From: Microbacterium sp. EST19A
GTDB lineage: Bacteria > Actinomycetota > Actinomycetes > Actinomycetales > Microbacteriaceae
Length of the DNA: 64,000 bases
Assembly: GCF_019969685.1 (NCBI RefSeq)
Contig: NZ_JAHXYZ010000002.1
Coordinates: forward strand, 1,116,001-1,180,000
Direction of reading: 5' to 3'
The notes beneath the pieces were generated by a model. That model ran no database searches and was not told where the DNA came from. It saw nothing but the letters and a program-made list of their open reading frames with translations. Shown here piece after piece: positions 25,549 to 33,858 of this stretch (the stretch's first letter is position 1; the number at the start of each line of letters is the position of its first letter). The translations under genes and the position numbers were made by a program.

Positions 25549-26475
25549 TCAATGAGACGCAGCGACCGTCGCGAACGCGCGAACGGGGAACGTGCCGAAG
25601 CCGCGCACCGCGGGAGGCGCGGCGGTGAATCGTGCGCCACGAGCCGGCACCGCGTCGAGGCCGGTCAGATGCTCGACCACATGCACGCCGGCGGCGAGCA
25701 GGATGCTGTGTGCCGGGCGCTCTCCTCCGCTCTCGGTGTCGTCGATGTTCAGCGCGTCTATCCCCACGAGGACCACTCCCGCGTCGACGAGGAACCGGGC
25801 GCCGTCCTCGGTGAGGAACGGGGAGCCGACCCCGTACTCCGGGGTGCCGAAATGCCGATCCCATCCGGTGTCGAGGAGCACGGCCGCCCCTCGCAGTTCG
25901 CGGTCGGCGAGCGTCGTCGCACCGATGCCGCGCCGTTCGTCGTCCCACGAGTCGCGCAGGTGGAACACCTCGGCGGGCAGGTCGACGAGGCTGCGCAGGT
26001 CGAGCGACGCGAGATCCCCGCCCTCCGCATAGCGGTGGAAGGGCGAGTCGATGTAGGTGCCGGTGTTGCCGATCATCGTGATGATGTCCATCGCGAACTC
26101 GGTGCCCGGCGCATACTTCCCGCGGGAGTCCTCGCGGGTGAGGTGGGGCGTGATGGTCGGCGCCGGAAGCCCGGGATAGGTCACCAGGCCGGCTTCGATC
26201 GGGTGGCTGAGGTCGATGATCTGCGTCGCGCCGGGAGCCCGTTCGGCGGTCTCGACGCCGCGACTGCCGCGGTGCTGCTCCTCGACGATCCGGAGGTCGC
26301 GGAGCTCGACGTCGCTGACGAGCGCCAGCCCGAGATGTGCGACGAGCAGCACGCCGATCTCGTCGGCCGTCATGTGCTCGCGCGGCAGATCGAGGCGGAA
26401 TCCCTCGCCGTGGATGCTGCCGCCGTTCGCGAAGGCGATGGCGAAGTCGAAGTGGGCGCGGAACTCTGTCGTCAT
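25549..26475 (-). CDS. Cyclase family protein with N-terminal extension
   Basis: A 308-residue protein. From about residue 83 it is a cyclase/kynurenine-formamidase-like hydrolase: QIIDLSHPIEAGLVTYPG, then NTGTYIDSPFHRY, then VLLDTGWDRHFGT. In the usual metal motif HxGTHxDxPxH, the first and second histidines are Asn and Tyr here. The first 80 residues form an extra alpha/beta segment (FRAHFDFAIAFANGGSIHGEGFRLD) that is not part of the usual enzyme and that I do not recognise. Starts considered: ATG 26475 (GATGAT six bases upstream) or GTG 26481. It lies 39 bases after the TetR gene in the same direction. Confidence 0.85.
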   Translation of the reverse strand: MTTEFRAHFDFAIAFANGGSIHGEGFRLDLPREHMTADEIGVLLVAHLGLALVSDVELRDLRIVEEQHRGSRGVETAERAPGATQIIDLSHPIEAGLVTYPGLPAPTITPHLTREDSRGKYAPGTEFAMDIITMIGNTGTYIDSPFHRYAEGGDLASLDLRSLVDLPAEVFHLRDSWDDERRGIGATTLADRELRGAAVLLDTGWDRHFGTPEYGVGSPFLTEDGARFLVDAGVVLVGIDALNIDDTESGGERPAHSILLAAGVHVVEHLTGLDAVPARGARFTAAPPAVRGFGTFPVRAFATVAASH

Positions 26476-26514
26476 CCCCACATCATCGCAAGGTCCGGCG
26501 ATCCTCCGGCCCGA

Positions 26515-27447
26515 TCAGGCGGACCTGTTCGCCTTGGCCAGCCGCTCCCCCGCGTCGCGGAGGGTCTGCCGTTCGAGCTTCCGCGCGGCTCGCAGAGCCT
26601 TCTCCGCCTCGCGGACGGCCTTCTGTGCCTCGCGGAGTCGGCGGTCGCCGGCGAGCTCGGCCGGATCGAGGGCGACCCATTCCTCCGAACCGGCGCGCGG
26701 TACGTCGCGACCGAGCGAGGCGATGTACGCCGCGACGCCGTCGAGCACGCGCTCGACGCCGAACCGGAACGGATCCGCCGGCGAGAGGAACACGTCCTCT
26801 TCGATGGCGCGACGAAGAGCCGGGAACTCGTCCGCGCTGATCACTCGGTCGTAGAGAGTGGCCTCGCGCACGGCGACCTCATCCGGCGTGAGCCCGGAGC
26901 TGCGGGACTGCGCGGTGTAGCCGGCCTGCACGATCCCGCACCAGCGGGCGTCGCCGGTCACGGCGAGCGCGACCGCCATCCGCTCGTCGGCGGTGAGCGG
27001 CGTCGACTCGAGGGACGCCAGTGAGGCGTCGAGCCATGCGGAGCTGTTCGGAGTGATCGGCGAGCCGTTGATCGGCAGGGAGAGCATCCACGGATGCCGC
27101 AGATACAGGAGCACCTGCTCCTCGTACAGGGCGAGCAGCTGCTCCCGCCACCCGTCGATCTCCCGGTGGCTGTCCGGAGGGAGTCCGGTCGCCTGCTCCT
27201 GCATCAGCAGCAGCAGGTCGTCCTTGGCACTCACATACCGATAGAGCGACATCGGCGTGAAGCCCAGCTTCGCGGCGACCGCAGCCATCGACACGGCGCC
27301 GATGCCCTCGGCATCCGCCAGCTCGACCGCGGCATCGACGATCTTCTCGACGCTCATCTCGCGTTTGGGTCCGCGCTGCGGATCGGCGGCGACCCCCCAG
27401 GCGAGCGCGATGCCCCGCGGGAGCTCCGGAGGCTCGTTCTCGGTCAT
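26515..27447 (-). CDS. TetR/AcrR regulator with TetR_C_1-type C-terminal domain
   Basis: A 310-residue regulator, longer than most TetR proteins. HTH at about residues 50-72 (VSMAAVAAKLGFTPMSLYRYV), ligand domain of the type found next to daunorubicin-like exporters, and a C-terminal tail of about 45 residues rich in Arg/Lys/Glu/Ala that should form a long charged helix (REAQKAVREAEKALRAARK). It is divergent from the DrrAB-type exporter. A -10 TAGGAT (plus strand 27454-27459) stands six bases before ATG, so it is probably leaderless; a perfect palindrome lies just upstream. Confidence 0.92.
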   Translation of the reverse strand: MTENEPPELPRGIALAWGVAADPQRGPKREMSVEKIVDAAVELADAEGIGAVSMAAVAAKLGFTPMSLYRYVSAKDDLLLLMQEQATGLPPDSHREIDGWREQLLALYEEQVLLYLRHPWMLSLPINGSPITPNSSAWLDASLASLESTPLTADERMAVALAVTGDARWCGIVQAGYTAQSRSSGLTPDEVAVREATLYDRVISADEFPALRRAIEEDVFLSPADPFRFGVERVLDGVAAYIASLGRDVPRAGSEEWVALDPAELAGDRRLREAQKAVREAEKALRAARKLERQTLRDAGERLAKANRSA

Positions 27448-27462
27448 GCGATCATCCTACTT

Positions 27463-27481
27463 CTGTTTATTTAATAAACAG
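27463..27481. promoter_or_regulatory. Palindromic operator between TetR and DrrAB-type genes
   Basis: Perfect 19-base palindrome CTGTTTATT-t-AATAAACAG, the most AT-rich spot of the region. It sits in the 102-base divergent spacer, just upstream of the -10 of the tetR gene and within the probable promoter of the exporter. It is the natural binding site for the TetR protein encoded at 26515-27447. Two direct copies of GTCATACACA follow at 27491-27500 and 27526-27535. Confidence 0.8.
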
Positions 27482-27549
27482 TGTGTTGCGGTCATACACA
27501 ATTGTTTCACGGGTACACAGTTTGCGTCATACACAGAAGGGACAGCACG

Positions 27550-28440
27550 ATGGAGACAGCCATCGAAGTGCAGGGCCTCAGCAAGGCCTTCAAGGGGAGG
27601 ACAGTCGTCGACCGCCTGGACTTCACCGTCGCCCGCGGAGAGGTGTTCGCCCTGCTCGGACCGAACGGCGCCGGCAAGACGACCATCATCAACATCCTCA
27701 CCACACTCACCTCGGCCGACAACGGATCAGCGCACGTCGCCGGATGGGACGTGCGCGCCCGGAGCTCTGAGGTGCAGCGCCGGATCAGCCTCACGGGGCA
27801 GTCCGCCGCTGTCGACGACGCTCTCACCGCCACCGAGAACGTCGTGATGTTCGCTCGGCTCGCAGGTCTCGGCCGCGCCGCGGCGAAGCGACGTGCCGCC
27901 GACCTCATCGCTCAGTTCGACCTGACGGATGCCGCGGGACGAGTCGTGCGCACGTTCTCCGGCGGTATGCGCCGTCGTCTCGACCTCGCGCTCAGCTTCG
28001 TCGTGACGCCCCAGGTGCTCTTCCTCGACGAGCCGACCACGGGTCTCGACACCCGGAGTCGCCGGGACCTCTGGGACATCATCCGCGAGTTCGCTCGCAC
28101 CGGCACCACCGTCTTCCTCACCACGCAGTACCTCGAGGAGGCCGACCAGCTCGCGGACCGGATCGCCGTCCTCCACGACGGCAGGATCGCGGCGCTGGGC
28201 ACGCCCGCCGAACTCAAGTCCCGCGTCGGCGGAGACACCGTCGAACTGCACGACGGTCGCGGCGACCTCGTCCGCGAGATCCCCACCGACGGGTCGGTCG
28301 CCGACCTCCGTCGGGCGCTCGATCTGCTGGACGAGGAAGGAGCGGACGGCGTCATCACGCTGCGCCGCCCCACGCTCGACGACGTGTTCCTCGCCGTCAC
28401 CTCATCCGCTGCCACCCCCTCCATGAAGGAGCTCGCATGA
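27550..28440 (+). CDS. ABC exporter ATP-binding protein (DrrA type)
   Basis: A 296-residue ATPase of the daunorubicin-resistance family. Walker A G37-PNGAGKTT-45, signature FSGGMRRRLDLA, Walker B VLFLDEPTTGLD and the C-terminal DrrA-like segment ending LRRPTLDDVFLAVT are present. With the permease downstream it should export a hydrophobic drug-like compound. The start is ATG 27550 with AGAAGGGA upstream; upstream in-frame starts lie inside the operator region. The stop overlaps the permease start (ATGA). Confidence 0.93.
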   Translation: METAIEVQGLSKAFKGRTVVDRLDFTVARGEVFALLGPNGAGKTTIINILTTLTSADNGSAHVAGWDVRARSSEVQRRISLTGQSAAVDDALTATENVVMFARLAGLGRAAAKRRAADLIAQFDLTDAAGRVVRTFSGGMRRRLDLALSFVVTPQVLFLDEPTTGLDTRSRRDLWDIIREFARTGTTVFLTTQYLEEADQLADRIAVLHDGRIAALGTPAELKSRVGGDTVELHDGRGDLVREIPTDGSVADLRRALDLLDEEGADGVITLRRPTLDDVFLAVTSSAATPSMKELA

Positions 28441-29264
28441 ACATCGCCGTCGCCGCGCCTCGAGTCACGGCATCCGTCCCGTCCTCCCCCGCACCGCGTC
28501 CGCGCGTCGGCGGCTTCACGGCCGAGGCCGTCTTCGTCGGACGCAGTCTCCGCCACTCCCTGCGCGACGGCGAATCGCTGCTGATGGCGATCATGCTCCC
28601 GGTGATGCTCATGCTCATGTTCACCTGGGTGTTCGGCGGTGCGATCGATCCCTCCGGGGCATACGTCGACTACGTGGTGCCGGGGATCATCCTCACATGC
28701 GCCGGGTTCGGCGCCTCGTCGACCGCCGTGTATGTCGCAAACGACATGCGCACCGGCATCATCGACCGGTTCCGCACGATGCCCCTGCGCGCCGGCGCCG
28801 TGCTGACCGGACACGTCGTGGCCAGCGTGCTGCGCAACCTCATCGCGACGGCGATCGTGATCGGAGTCGGCATCCTCGTCGGGTTCCGTCCGAGCGCGAC
28901 CCCGCTGGAATGGATCGCGATGACCGGACTGATCGCGCTGTACATCCTCGCCATCACCTACCTGTTCGCCGCGATCGGGCTGGCCGCGGGAAGCCCGGAG
29001 GGCGCCAACGGCTACGGCTTCGTCCTGCTCTTCCTGCCGTACCTGTCCAGCGCCTTCGTGCCGGTGGCGAGCATGCCGGCCTGGTTGCAGCCGGTCGCCG
29101 CGAACCAGCCCATCACTCCCATCGTCGAGACCATCCGCGGACTGCTGATGGACGCGCCGCTGCAGAGTGAGCCGTGGTGGGCGATCGGCTGGTGCCTCGT
29201 GATCCTGCTGATCGCGGTGGTCTGGGGCGCCTGGCTGTTCCGTCGCAAGGCGGCTCGACGCTGA
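28437..29264 (+). CDS. ABC-2 type exporter permease (DrrB type)
   Basis: A 275-residue membrane subunit with six helices of the ABC-2 fold. The region VDYVVPGIILTCAGFGASSTAVYVANDM-RTGIIDRFRTMPL contains the conserved coupling helix of DrrB proteins, and PYLSSAFVPVASMPAWLQPVAANQPITP is the second conserved segment. A 30-residue Pro/Arg-rich cytoplasmic tail precedes helix 1. It is coupled by a four-base overlap to the ATPase. The substrate is unknown. Confidence 0.92.
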   Translation: MNIAVAAPRVTASVPSSPAPRPRVGGFTAEAVFVGRSLRHSLRDGESLLMAIMLPVMLMLMFTWVFGGAIDPSGAYVDYVVPGIILTCAGFGASSTAVYVANDMRTGIIDRFRTMPLRAGAVLTGHVVASVLRNLIATAIVIGVGILVGFRPSATPLEWIAMTGLIALYILAITYLFAAIGLAAGSPEGANGYGFVLLFLPYLSSAFVPVASMPAWLQPVAANQPITPIVETIRGLLMDAPLQSEPWWAIGWCLVILLIAVVWGAWLFRRKAARR

Positions 29265-29381
29265 GACACGGACTCACGCGATAGGGACGGAGTCTCAGCG
29301 GAGACATAGCCGTTGCGGGCCTCGCACCCAGCCGGACCTGCCATTGTCATCACAGGACTTGTGCCGGCACCGCCGAGTCCA

Positions 29382-29438
29382 CGCGGGCTGGGGCCCGCGG
29401 TTCGCCCCTGACGACATGCCCCCCTGTCGTCAGGGGCG
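29382..29438. terminator. Double hairpin between convergent drrB-like and arsR-like genes
   Basis: Two successive hairpins: CGCGGGC/GCCCGCG (29382-29388 with 29393-29399) and a 14-bp stem (29403-29416 with 29425-29438) with a C-rich loop. They occupy the 218-base spacer between converging genes and can end transcription from both sides. No other feature is visible in this spacer. Confidence 0.75.
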
Positions 29439-29482
29439 AGTCATGTCCGGCCTCATTCGCGCCGGAGCAGGACGACAGGTCG

Positions 29483-29899
29483 TCAGCCGCCGAAACGCTT
29501 GAGCGCCGAGGTCACGACGTGCTTCGCGGATGCTGCGGCGCGGCCGACCACCTCTGCCGCATGAGCGGCGCTGTCGGTCAGCGGCACGACCGGGTAGTCG
29601 ATGTCGGGCGCGTCATCGCCGTACGCGTCGACGAGGAACGGCACCAGCCAGTCGTCGACCACCTCGAGCGGTTCGACCGACAGGCTGTAGAAGCGACGCT
29701 GTCCGTCTTCGCGCACCGAGACGAGCTCGGCGTCGCGCAGGACCTTGAGGTGCTTCGACACGGTGGGCTGACTGATGCCCAGGTCGGCGACGATGTGACT
29801 GACGCTGATACCCGATTCTCCTTCGGCCGTGCGTCGCAGCAGGAGCTGGAGGATGTCGCGCCTCGTACCGTCTGCGATCACGTCGAAGATGTCCGTCAT
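29483..29899 (-). CDS. ArsR/SmtB family winged-helix regulator
   Basis: A 138-residue regulator. The winged HTH covers about residues 5-80 (FDVIADGTRRDILQLLLRR, then VSHIVADLGISQPTVSKHLKVL for the recognition part, then REDGQRRFYSLS for the wing). There is no cysteine-rich metal site, so it is of the non-metal ArsR group. The C-terminal 50 residues are Ala/Val-rich and may be a dimer extension. A -10 TACCCT (plus strand 29906-29911) stands six bases before ATG 29899, consistent with a leaderless mRNA. It is divergent from the potassium uptake genes. Confidence 0.9.
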   Translation of the reverse strand: MTDIFDVIADGTRRDILQLLLRRTAEGESGISVSHIVADLGISQPTVSKHLKVLRDAELVSVREDGQRRFYSLSVEPLEVVDDWLVPFLVDAYGDDAPDIDYPVVPLTDSAAHAAEVVGRAAASAKHVVTSALKRFGG

Positions 29900-30003
29900 G
29901 TGATCAGGGTAGTCGTCCCCGCCACGGAGTACCATGACGAAGGCTCGGCGAAAGGCGCCGCGTGACCGCCCGGACGGGCACAGGCCGGACGAAGGGGGAC
30001 GCG

Positions 30004-31434
30004 ATGTCGGGGATCGCTTCGGCGTCGTCTCCGCGTGAGCGCCTCGAAGGTGCCGTCGACTGGGTCAAGCACATCGTCACCTCGTCGCCGTCGCGCTTCG
30101 CGATCGTCATCTTCGCCCTGCTGATCCTGGTCTTCACGGTTCTCCTGTCTCTGCCCATCGCCTCGGCGAGCGGCACGGTCACCCCGCTGAGCGATGCGCT
30201 CTTCACCGCCGTCTCCACCATCTGCGTCACGGGCCTCGCGACCGTCGACATGGCGAACTACTGGTCGCCCTTCGGTCACGTGGTGGTCTTCGTCGGCGTC
30301 AACATCGGAGCGCTCGGCGTGCTGACGCTCGCCTCGCTGATGGGCATGCTCATCTCGCGACGACTCGGACTGCGGGCGAAGCTGATGGCCGCCGGAGACA
30401 CGAACCCCCTGCGCGCGCACGGCGGCGTCGTCAACGAGAGCCAGACCGTGCGCCTCGGCGAGGTCGGTCAGCTGCTCACCACCGTCGCCGTCTCCGCCCT
30501 GATCATCGAAGCCTCACTCGCCGCTCTGCTGTACCCCGCACTCGTGATGGCGAAGGTCGATCCGATCGCCGCCCTCTGGGAGGCGCCGTACTTCGCCGCC
30601 ATGGCGTTCACCAACACGGGCTTCGCCCCGAACGACGGCGGCGTCGCCGTGTTCGCCGACGACTACCTCGTGCTCAGCCTGCTCATGATCGGCGTGTTCC
30701 TCGGCAGCATCGGCTTCCCGGTCATCTACACGCTCGCGAAGCACGTCTGGCACGTGAAGAAGTGGTCGCTGCACACCAAGCTCACCCTGGTGACCACCGT
30801 GCTGCTGTTCGTGCTCGGTGCCGCCGTGTTCCTCATCCTGGAGTTCAACAACCCGAAGACGTTCGGTTCGATGGATGCGGCGGACACGACGTTCCAGGCG
30901 TTCTTCCTGTCGGCGATGACCAGATCCGGCGGGTTCAACGTCATCGAGATGGACGACCTGAACGGCTCGTCCCTCCTCGCCGCCAGCATGCTGATGTTCG
31001 TCGGCGGCGGCTCGGCGTCCACCGCAGGCGGTATCAAGGTGACCACTCTCGCGGTCCTCGCGATCGCCGTCTGGTCGGAGGCGAAGGGACGCCAGTCCGT
31101 CGAGGTGTTCGGCCGTCGCATCCCCAGCGACGTGCAGCGCGTCGCGCTCAGCGTCGTCGCGTGGGGAGCCACGATCGTCGCCCTGTCGACCATCGTGATC
31201 GCCCAGATCACCAAAGACGACATCAGCCATGTGCTCTTCGACGTCATCTCCGCGTTCGGCACGGTCGGCCTGTCGACCGGTCTCACCGCGGAGCTGCCCG
31301 ATTCGGCGTCGTACGTCATGGCCGCGACCATCTTCATGGGCCGCGTTGGTACAGTGACACTCGCCGCGGCAGTCGCCGCGACATCGCGATCGCAGTATTA
31401 CTCGCTGCCCGTGGAAAGGCCGATCGTTGGTTGA
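30004..31434 (+). CDS. ktrB: TrkH/KtrB family potassium uptake membrane subunit
   Basis: A 476-residue K+ channel-like transporter with four M1-P-M2 units. The selectivity filter-like turns are readable as TVSTICVTGLAT, AFTNTGFAPND, AMTRSGGFN and AFGTVGLSTGL, each with the central glycine. It works with the cytoplasmic gating ring KtrA encoded next. The ATG at 30004 has a strong SD (GAAGGGGGA); a GTG at 29962 in the same frame has none and is rejected. It is divergent from the arsR-like gene. Confidence 0.93.
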   Translation: MSGIASASSPRERLEGAVDWVKHIVTSSPSRFAIVIFALLILVFTVLLSLPIASASGTVTPLSDALFTAVSTICVTGLATVDMANYWSPFGHVVVFVGVNIGALGVLTLASLMGMLISRRLGLRAKLMAAGDTNPLRAHGGVVNESQTVRLGEVGQLLTTVAVSALIIEASLAALLYPALVMAKVDPIAALWEAPYFAAMAFTNTGFAPNDGGVAVFADDYLVLSLLMIGVFLGSIGFPVIYTLAKHVWHVKKWSLHTKLTLVTTVLLFVLGAAVFLILEFNNPKTFGSMDAADTTFQAFFLSAMTRSGGFNVIEMDDLNGSSLLAASMLMFVGGGSASTAGGIKVTTLAVLAIAVWSEAKGRQSVEVFGRRIPSDVQRVALSVVAWGATIVALSTIVIAQITKDDISHVLFDVISAFGTVGLSTGLTAELPDSASYVMAATIFMGRVGTVTLAAAVAATSRSQYYSLPVERPIVG

Positions 31435-32098
31435 AGTCCTCCGGGGCGACGCTCCCGTCCTCGTCATCGGTCTCGGTCGATTCGGTGCCGCGTGCGCCGG
31501 CGAGCTCGACCGCCTCGACCGCGAGGTCCTCGCGATCGACGACAACCTCGAGCTCGTGCAGAAGTGGTCCGATCGCGTCACCCACACCGTGCAGGCCGAC
31601 GCGAAGAACATCGATGCGCTGCGCCAGATCGGTGCCGGCGACTTCCAGGTCGCGGTCGTCGCCGTCGGCTCGTCGATCGAGGCATCCGTCCTCATCACCG
31701 CGAACCTCGTCGACCTCAAGGTGCCGCAGATCTGGGCCAAGGCCGTCTCACAGTCGCACGGCAAGATCCTCGCCCGCGTCGGCGCGAACCACGTCATCTA
31801 CCCCGAGCGCGAAGCGGGCGAGCGTGTCGCGCACCTCGTGAGCGGCCGGATGCTCGACTTCATCCGCTTCGACGACGACTTCGTGCTGGCCAAGATGTAC
31901 CCGCCGAAGTTCATCCGCGGCGTCGGACTGAACGAGTCGGGCGTGCGCTCGAAGTACAAGGTCACCGTCGTCGGCGTGAAGAGCCCGGGCAAGCCGTTCC
32001 GCTACGCCGAGGCCGCCACCATCGTGACGAACCACGACCTCATCATCGTGTCGGGCACCAACAGCGACATCGAGCGCTTCGCAGCCCTCGACCGCTGA
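31427..32098 (+). CDS. ktrA: TrkA/KtrA family potassium uptake regulatory subunit
   Basis: A 223-residue RCK protein. The N-terminal Rossmann domain has G15-L-G17-RFG-20 and the aspartate after strand 2 (VLAIDDNLELV) that contacts NAD or ATP; the C-terminal TrkA_C domain starts near 135 (FVLAKMYPPKFIRG). It forms the octameric ring that gates KtrB in response to nucleotides. The start is TTG 31427, eight bases inside ktrB, with GGAAAGG upstream; no ATG or GTG is available without losing the first beta strand. Confidence 0.93.
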   Translation: MVEVLRGDAPVLVIGLGRFGAACAGELDRLDREVLAIDDNLELVQKWSDRVTHTVQADAKNIDALRQIGAGDFQVAVVAVGSSIEASVLITANLVDLKVPQIWAKAVSQSHGKILARVGANHVIYPEREAGERVAHLVSGRMLDFIRFDDDFVLAKMYPPKFIRGVGLNESGVRSKYKVTVVGVKSPGKPFRYAEAATIVTNHDLIIVSGTNSDIERFAALDR

Positions 32099-32123
32099 CT
32101 CGGCATCCGCTCTCGCGCACGGC

Positions 32124-32654
32124 TCAGGCGACGGACCCCGGAATCGGCGACCACGGCGTGCCGTAGCCGGGCATGTTCCAGAGCCGGCGAACATCCCCGG
32201 GTGACCCCGAGGACGACGGCCAGAGCCGGAGTCGCCATTCGTCCCCCGGTTCGGTCGATCCCGGCCAGCCGTAGTTGACGAAGCCGCGGCCGCTGATCTC
32301 CACCCGGTACTCATCCGGCGGCGTGGGACAGAGCGTGTCGTCGAGCGTCGGACTGGCCAGCCGCAGAGCCCCGGTCGGCCCCACCGCCAGAGGCTCGACC
32401 GAGACCTGATCCCAGGCGGTCTCGTCACGCGGAGGTCGGTCCGACCAGAGCTCCACCACGACCTTCATCGCGAAGTTGTTCTGGTGCGGGCTCAGCACGA
32501 GCACTGAACGTCCATCGCTCGCCGAGGGCGGATGCTGCTGCGCCGCGGCGAGCAGGGCGAGATCGTCGGCCTCGAAGCCTCCGGCGAGGGTGAACTGGCC
32601 GTAGTCCATCGCGACGATCACCAGGTCCCGCGCCCGGAGTTCTGCATCGCTCAT
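32124..32654 (-). CDS. Hypothetical protein
   Basis: A 176-residue soluble protein without recognised family. It has an N-terminal alpha/beta part (LVIVAMDYGQFTLAGGFEADDLALL) and a proline/tryptophan-rich second half (RLRLWPSSSG, RRLWNMPGYGTPW). Possibly an immunity-type or DUF protein; nothing conserved stands out. It lies 14 bases after the DUF1905 gene and ends in the operon that starts at proC. Confidence 0.65.
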   Translation of the reverse strand: MSDAELRARDLVIVAMDYGQFTLAGGFEADDLALLAAAQQHPPSASDGRSVLVLSPHQNNFAMKVVVELWSDRPPRDETAWDQVSVEPLAVGPTGALRLASPTLDDTLCPTPPDEYRVEISGRGFVNYGWPGSTEPGDEWRLRLWPSSSGSPGDVRRLWNMPGYGTPWSPIPGSVA

Positions 32655-32668
32655 GAATGCTCCTGCCG

Positions 32669-32956
32669 TCAGGCGTCGATGTCGAGCGTGATCTCGACGA
32701 CGTCGTCGACGCCCACGCCCTCGCGGTCCCGCAGCACCTTCTTGATCGGCACGATGTAGCCGCCGTCCTTCGGCCAGAGAGCGGTGGTCACGGTGGTCGT
32801 GCCGATCGTGACGGATGCCGGGATCATCCCCCACCCGTAGGTCACGATCGAGGCGACCTCGTGGATCATCTCGCTCTCCGCCGGCGGCACGGTGACGAAG
32901 TGGAACGGCGCGGGGCCGCGCCAGTGCCAGATCTCCCCTTCGATCCGCAGCTGCAT
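32669..32956 (-). CDS. DUF1905 domain-containing protein
   Basis: A 95-residue beta-barrel-like protein. The pattern GEIWHWRGPAPFHFVTVP, then GWGMIPASVTIGTTTVTTALWPKDGGYIVPIKKVLR and a C-terminal GDxVEITLxI-like strand is the DUF1905 family signature (often fused to or beside YdeI/DUF1801 proteins). The function is not known. The start is three bases after the stop of proC, so translation is probably coupled. Confidence 0.9.
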   Translation of the reverse strand: MQLRIEGEIWHWRGPAPFHFVTVPPAESEMIHEVASIVTYGWGMIPASVTIGTTTVTTALWPKDGGYIVPIKKVLRDREGVGVDDVVEITLDIDA

Positions 32957-32959
32957 CGC

Positions 32960-33799
32960 TCAGGCTCCGGCGGCGAGTTCCTTGGAGCGGGCGAGGGCCG
33001 CCGCCGCGGCATCCGAGAAGGTCTGATCGAGGTGCGCATCCTGCAGGACGGCGATCGCGCGCTCGGTCGTACCCTTCGGGCTCGTGACCCGGCGACGGAG
33101 CTCGGCCGGATCCTCCCCCGAGGCGTCGAGCAGCGCCGTCGCACCGATGAACGTGTGCTCGGCCATGAGGCGCGCGTCGGCCTCGGTGAATCCCAGGCCG
33201 ATCGCGGCCTTCGTGAACTCCTCGATCAGCAGGTAGACGTACGCGGGGCCGGAGCCGGAGATCGTGCCGAGCGCATCGATCTGCGATTCGGGCACCTCGA
33301 CGACCGCCCCGACGGTCTCGAACAGGCGGCGGACGAGCGCCAGGTCGTCTGCGGTCGCGGACGCTCCGGCGGCGAGACCCGCCACGCCCTTGCGCACGGT
33401 GGACGGAGTGTTCGGCATCGAGCGGATGACGCGGGCGTCAGCCCCGAGAACATCGGCGAAGGTCTGCAGCGTGACGCCGGCGGCGAGGCTGACCACGATC
33501 GCGTCGGACGCGAGATGCGGTGCGATCTCACGGAGCAGATCCGGCACCATCGCCGGCTTCACGCCGACGAGCACGATGCGCGCTCCGGCCACGGCATCCG
33601 CGTTGCCGTCGGGCTGCTCGGAGAGCGCGATGCTGGTGACCCCGTCGACATCCGAGAACGCCTGCGCCTTCTCGGGCGTGCGATTGGTGGCGGTGATCCC
33701 GCCGTCGATGCGGATGCCGGAGGCGACGACGCCGCGAAGGATCGCCCCTCCCATCGAACCGGCACCGAGGAACGCGAGAGAGGGAAGCGATTCAGCCAT
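32960..33799 (-). CDS. proC: Pyrroline-5-carboxylate reductase
   Basis: A 279-residue enzyme that reduces pyrroline-5-carboxylate to proline with NAD(P)H. The Rossmann motif FLGAGSMGGAIL is at the N-terminus; the ProC signature near residues 215-235 is seen as SPKGTTERAIAVL preceded by ELRRRVT. SGSGPAYVYLLIEEFTKAA is the conserved dimer/active-site helix. A -10 TAGGAT (plus strand 33806-33811) stands six bases before ATG 33799, so the mRNA should be leaderless. It is the first gene of proC-DUF1905-hypothetical. Confidence 0.96.
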   Translation of the reverse strand: MAESLPSLAFLGAGSMGGAILRGVVASGIRIDGGITATNRTPEKAQAFSDVDGVTSIALSEQPDGNADAVAGARIVLVGVKPAMVPDLLREIAPHLASDAIVVSLAAGVTLQTFADVLGADARVIRSMPNTPSTVRKGVAGLAAGASATADDLALVRRLFETVGAVVEVPESQIDALGTISGSGPAYVYLLIEEFTKAAIGLGFTEADARLMAEHTFIGATALLDASGEDPAELRRRVTSPKGTTERAIAVLQDAHLDQTFSDAAAAALARSKELAAGA

Positions 33800-33858
33800 G
33801 TCGTCATCCTACGGCGGGCGCTCCGGTATCCATCGGCGAGCGGTTCTAGACTCGTGGC

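Noticed and set aside
32099..32123. tRNA or ncRNA genes in short spacers throughout the window
   Set aside because: No cloverleaf-compatible sequence with a CCA end or GGTTCRA-like T loop was found by eye in any spacer.
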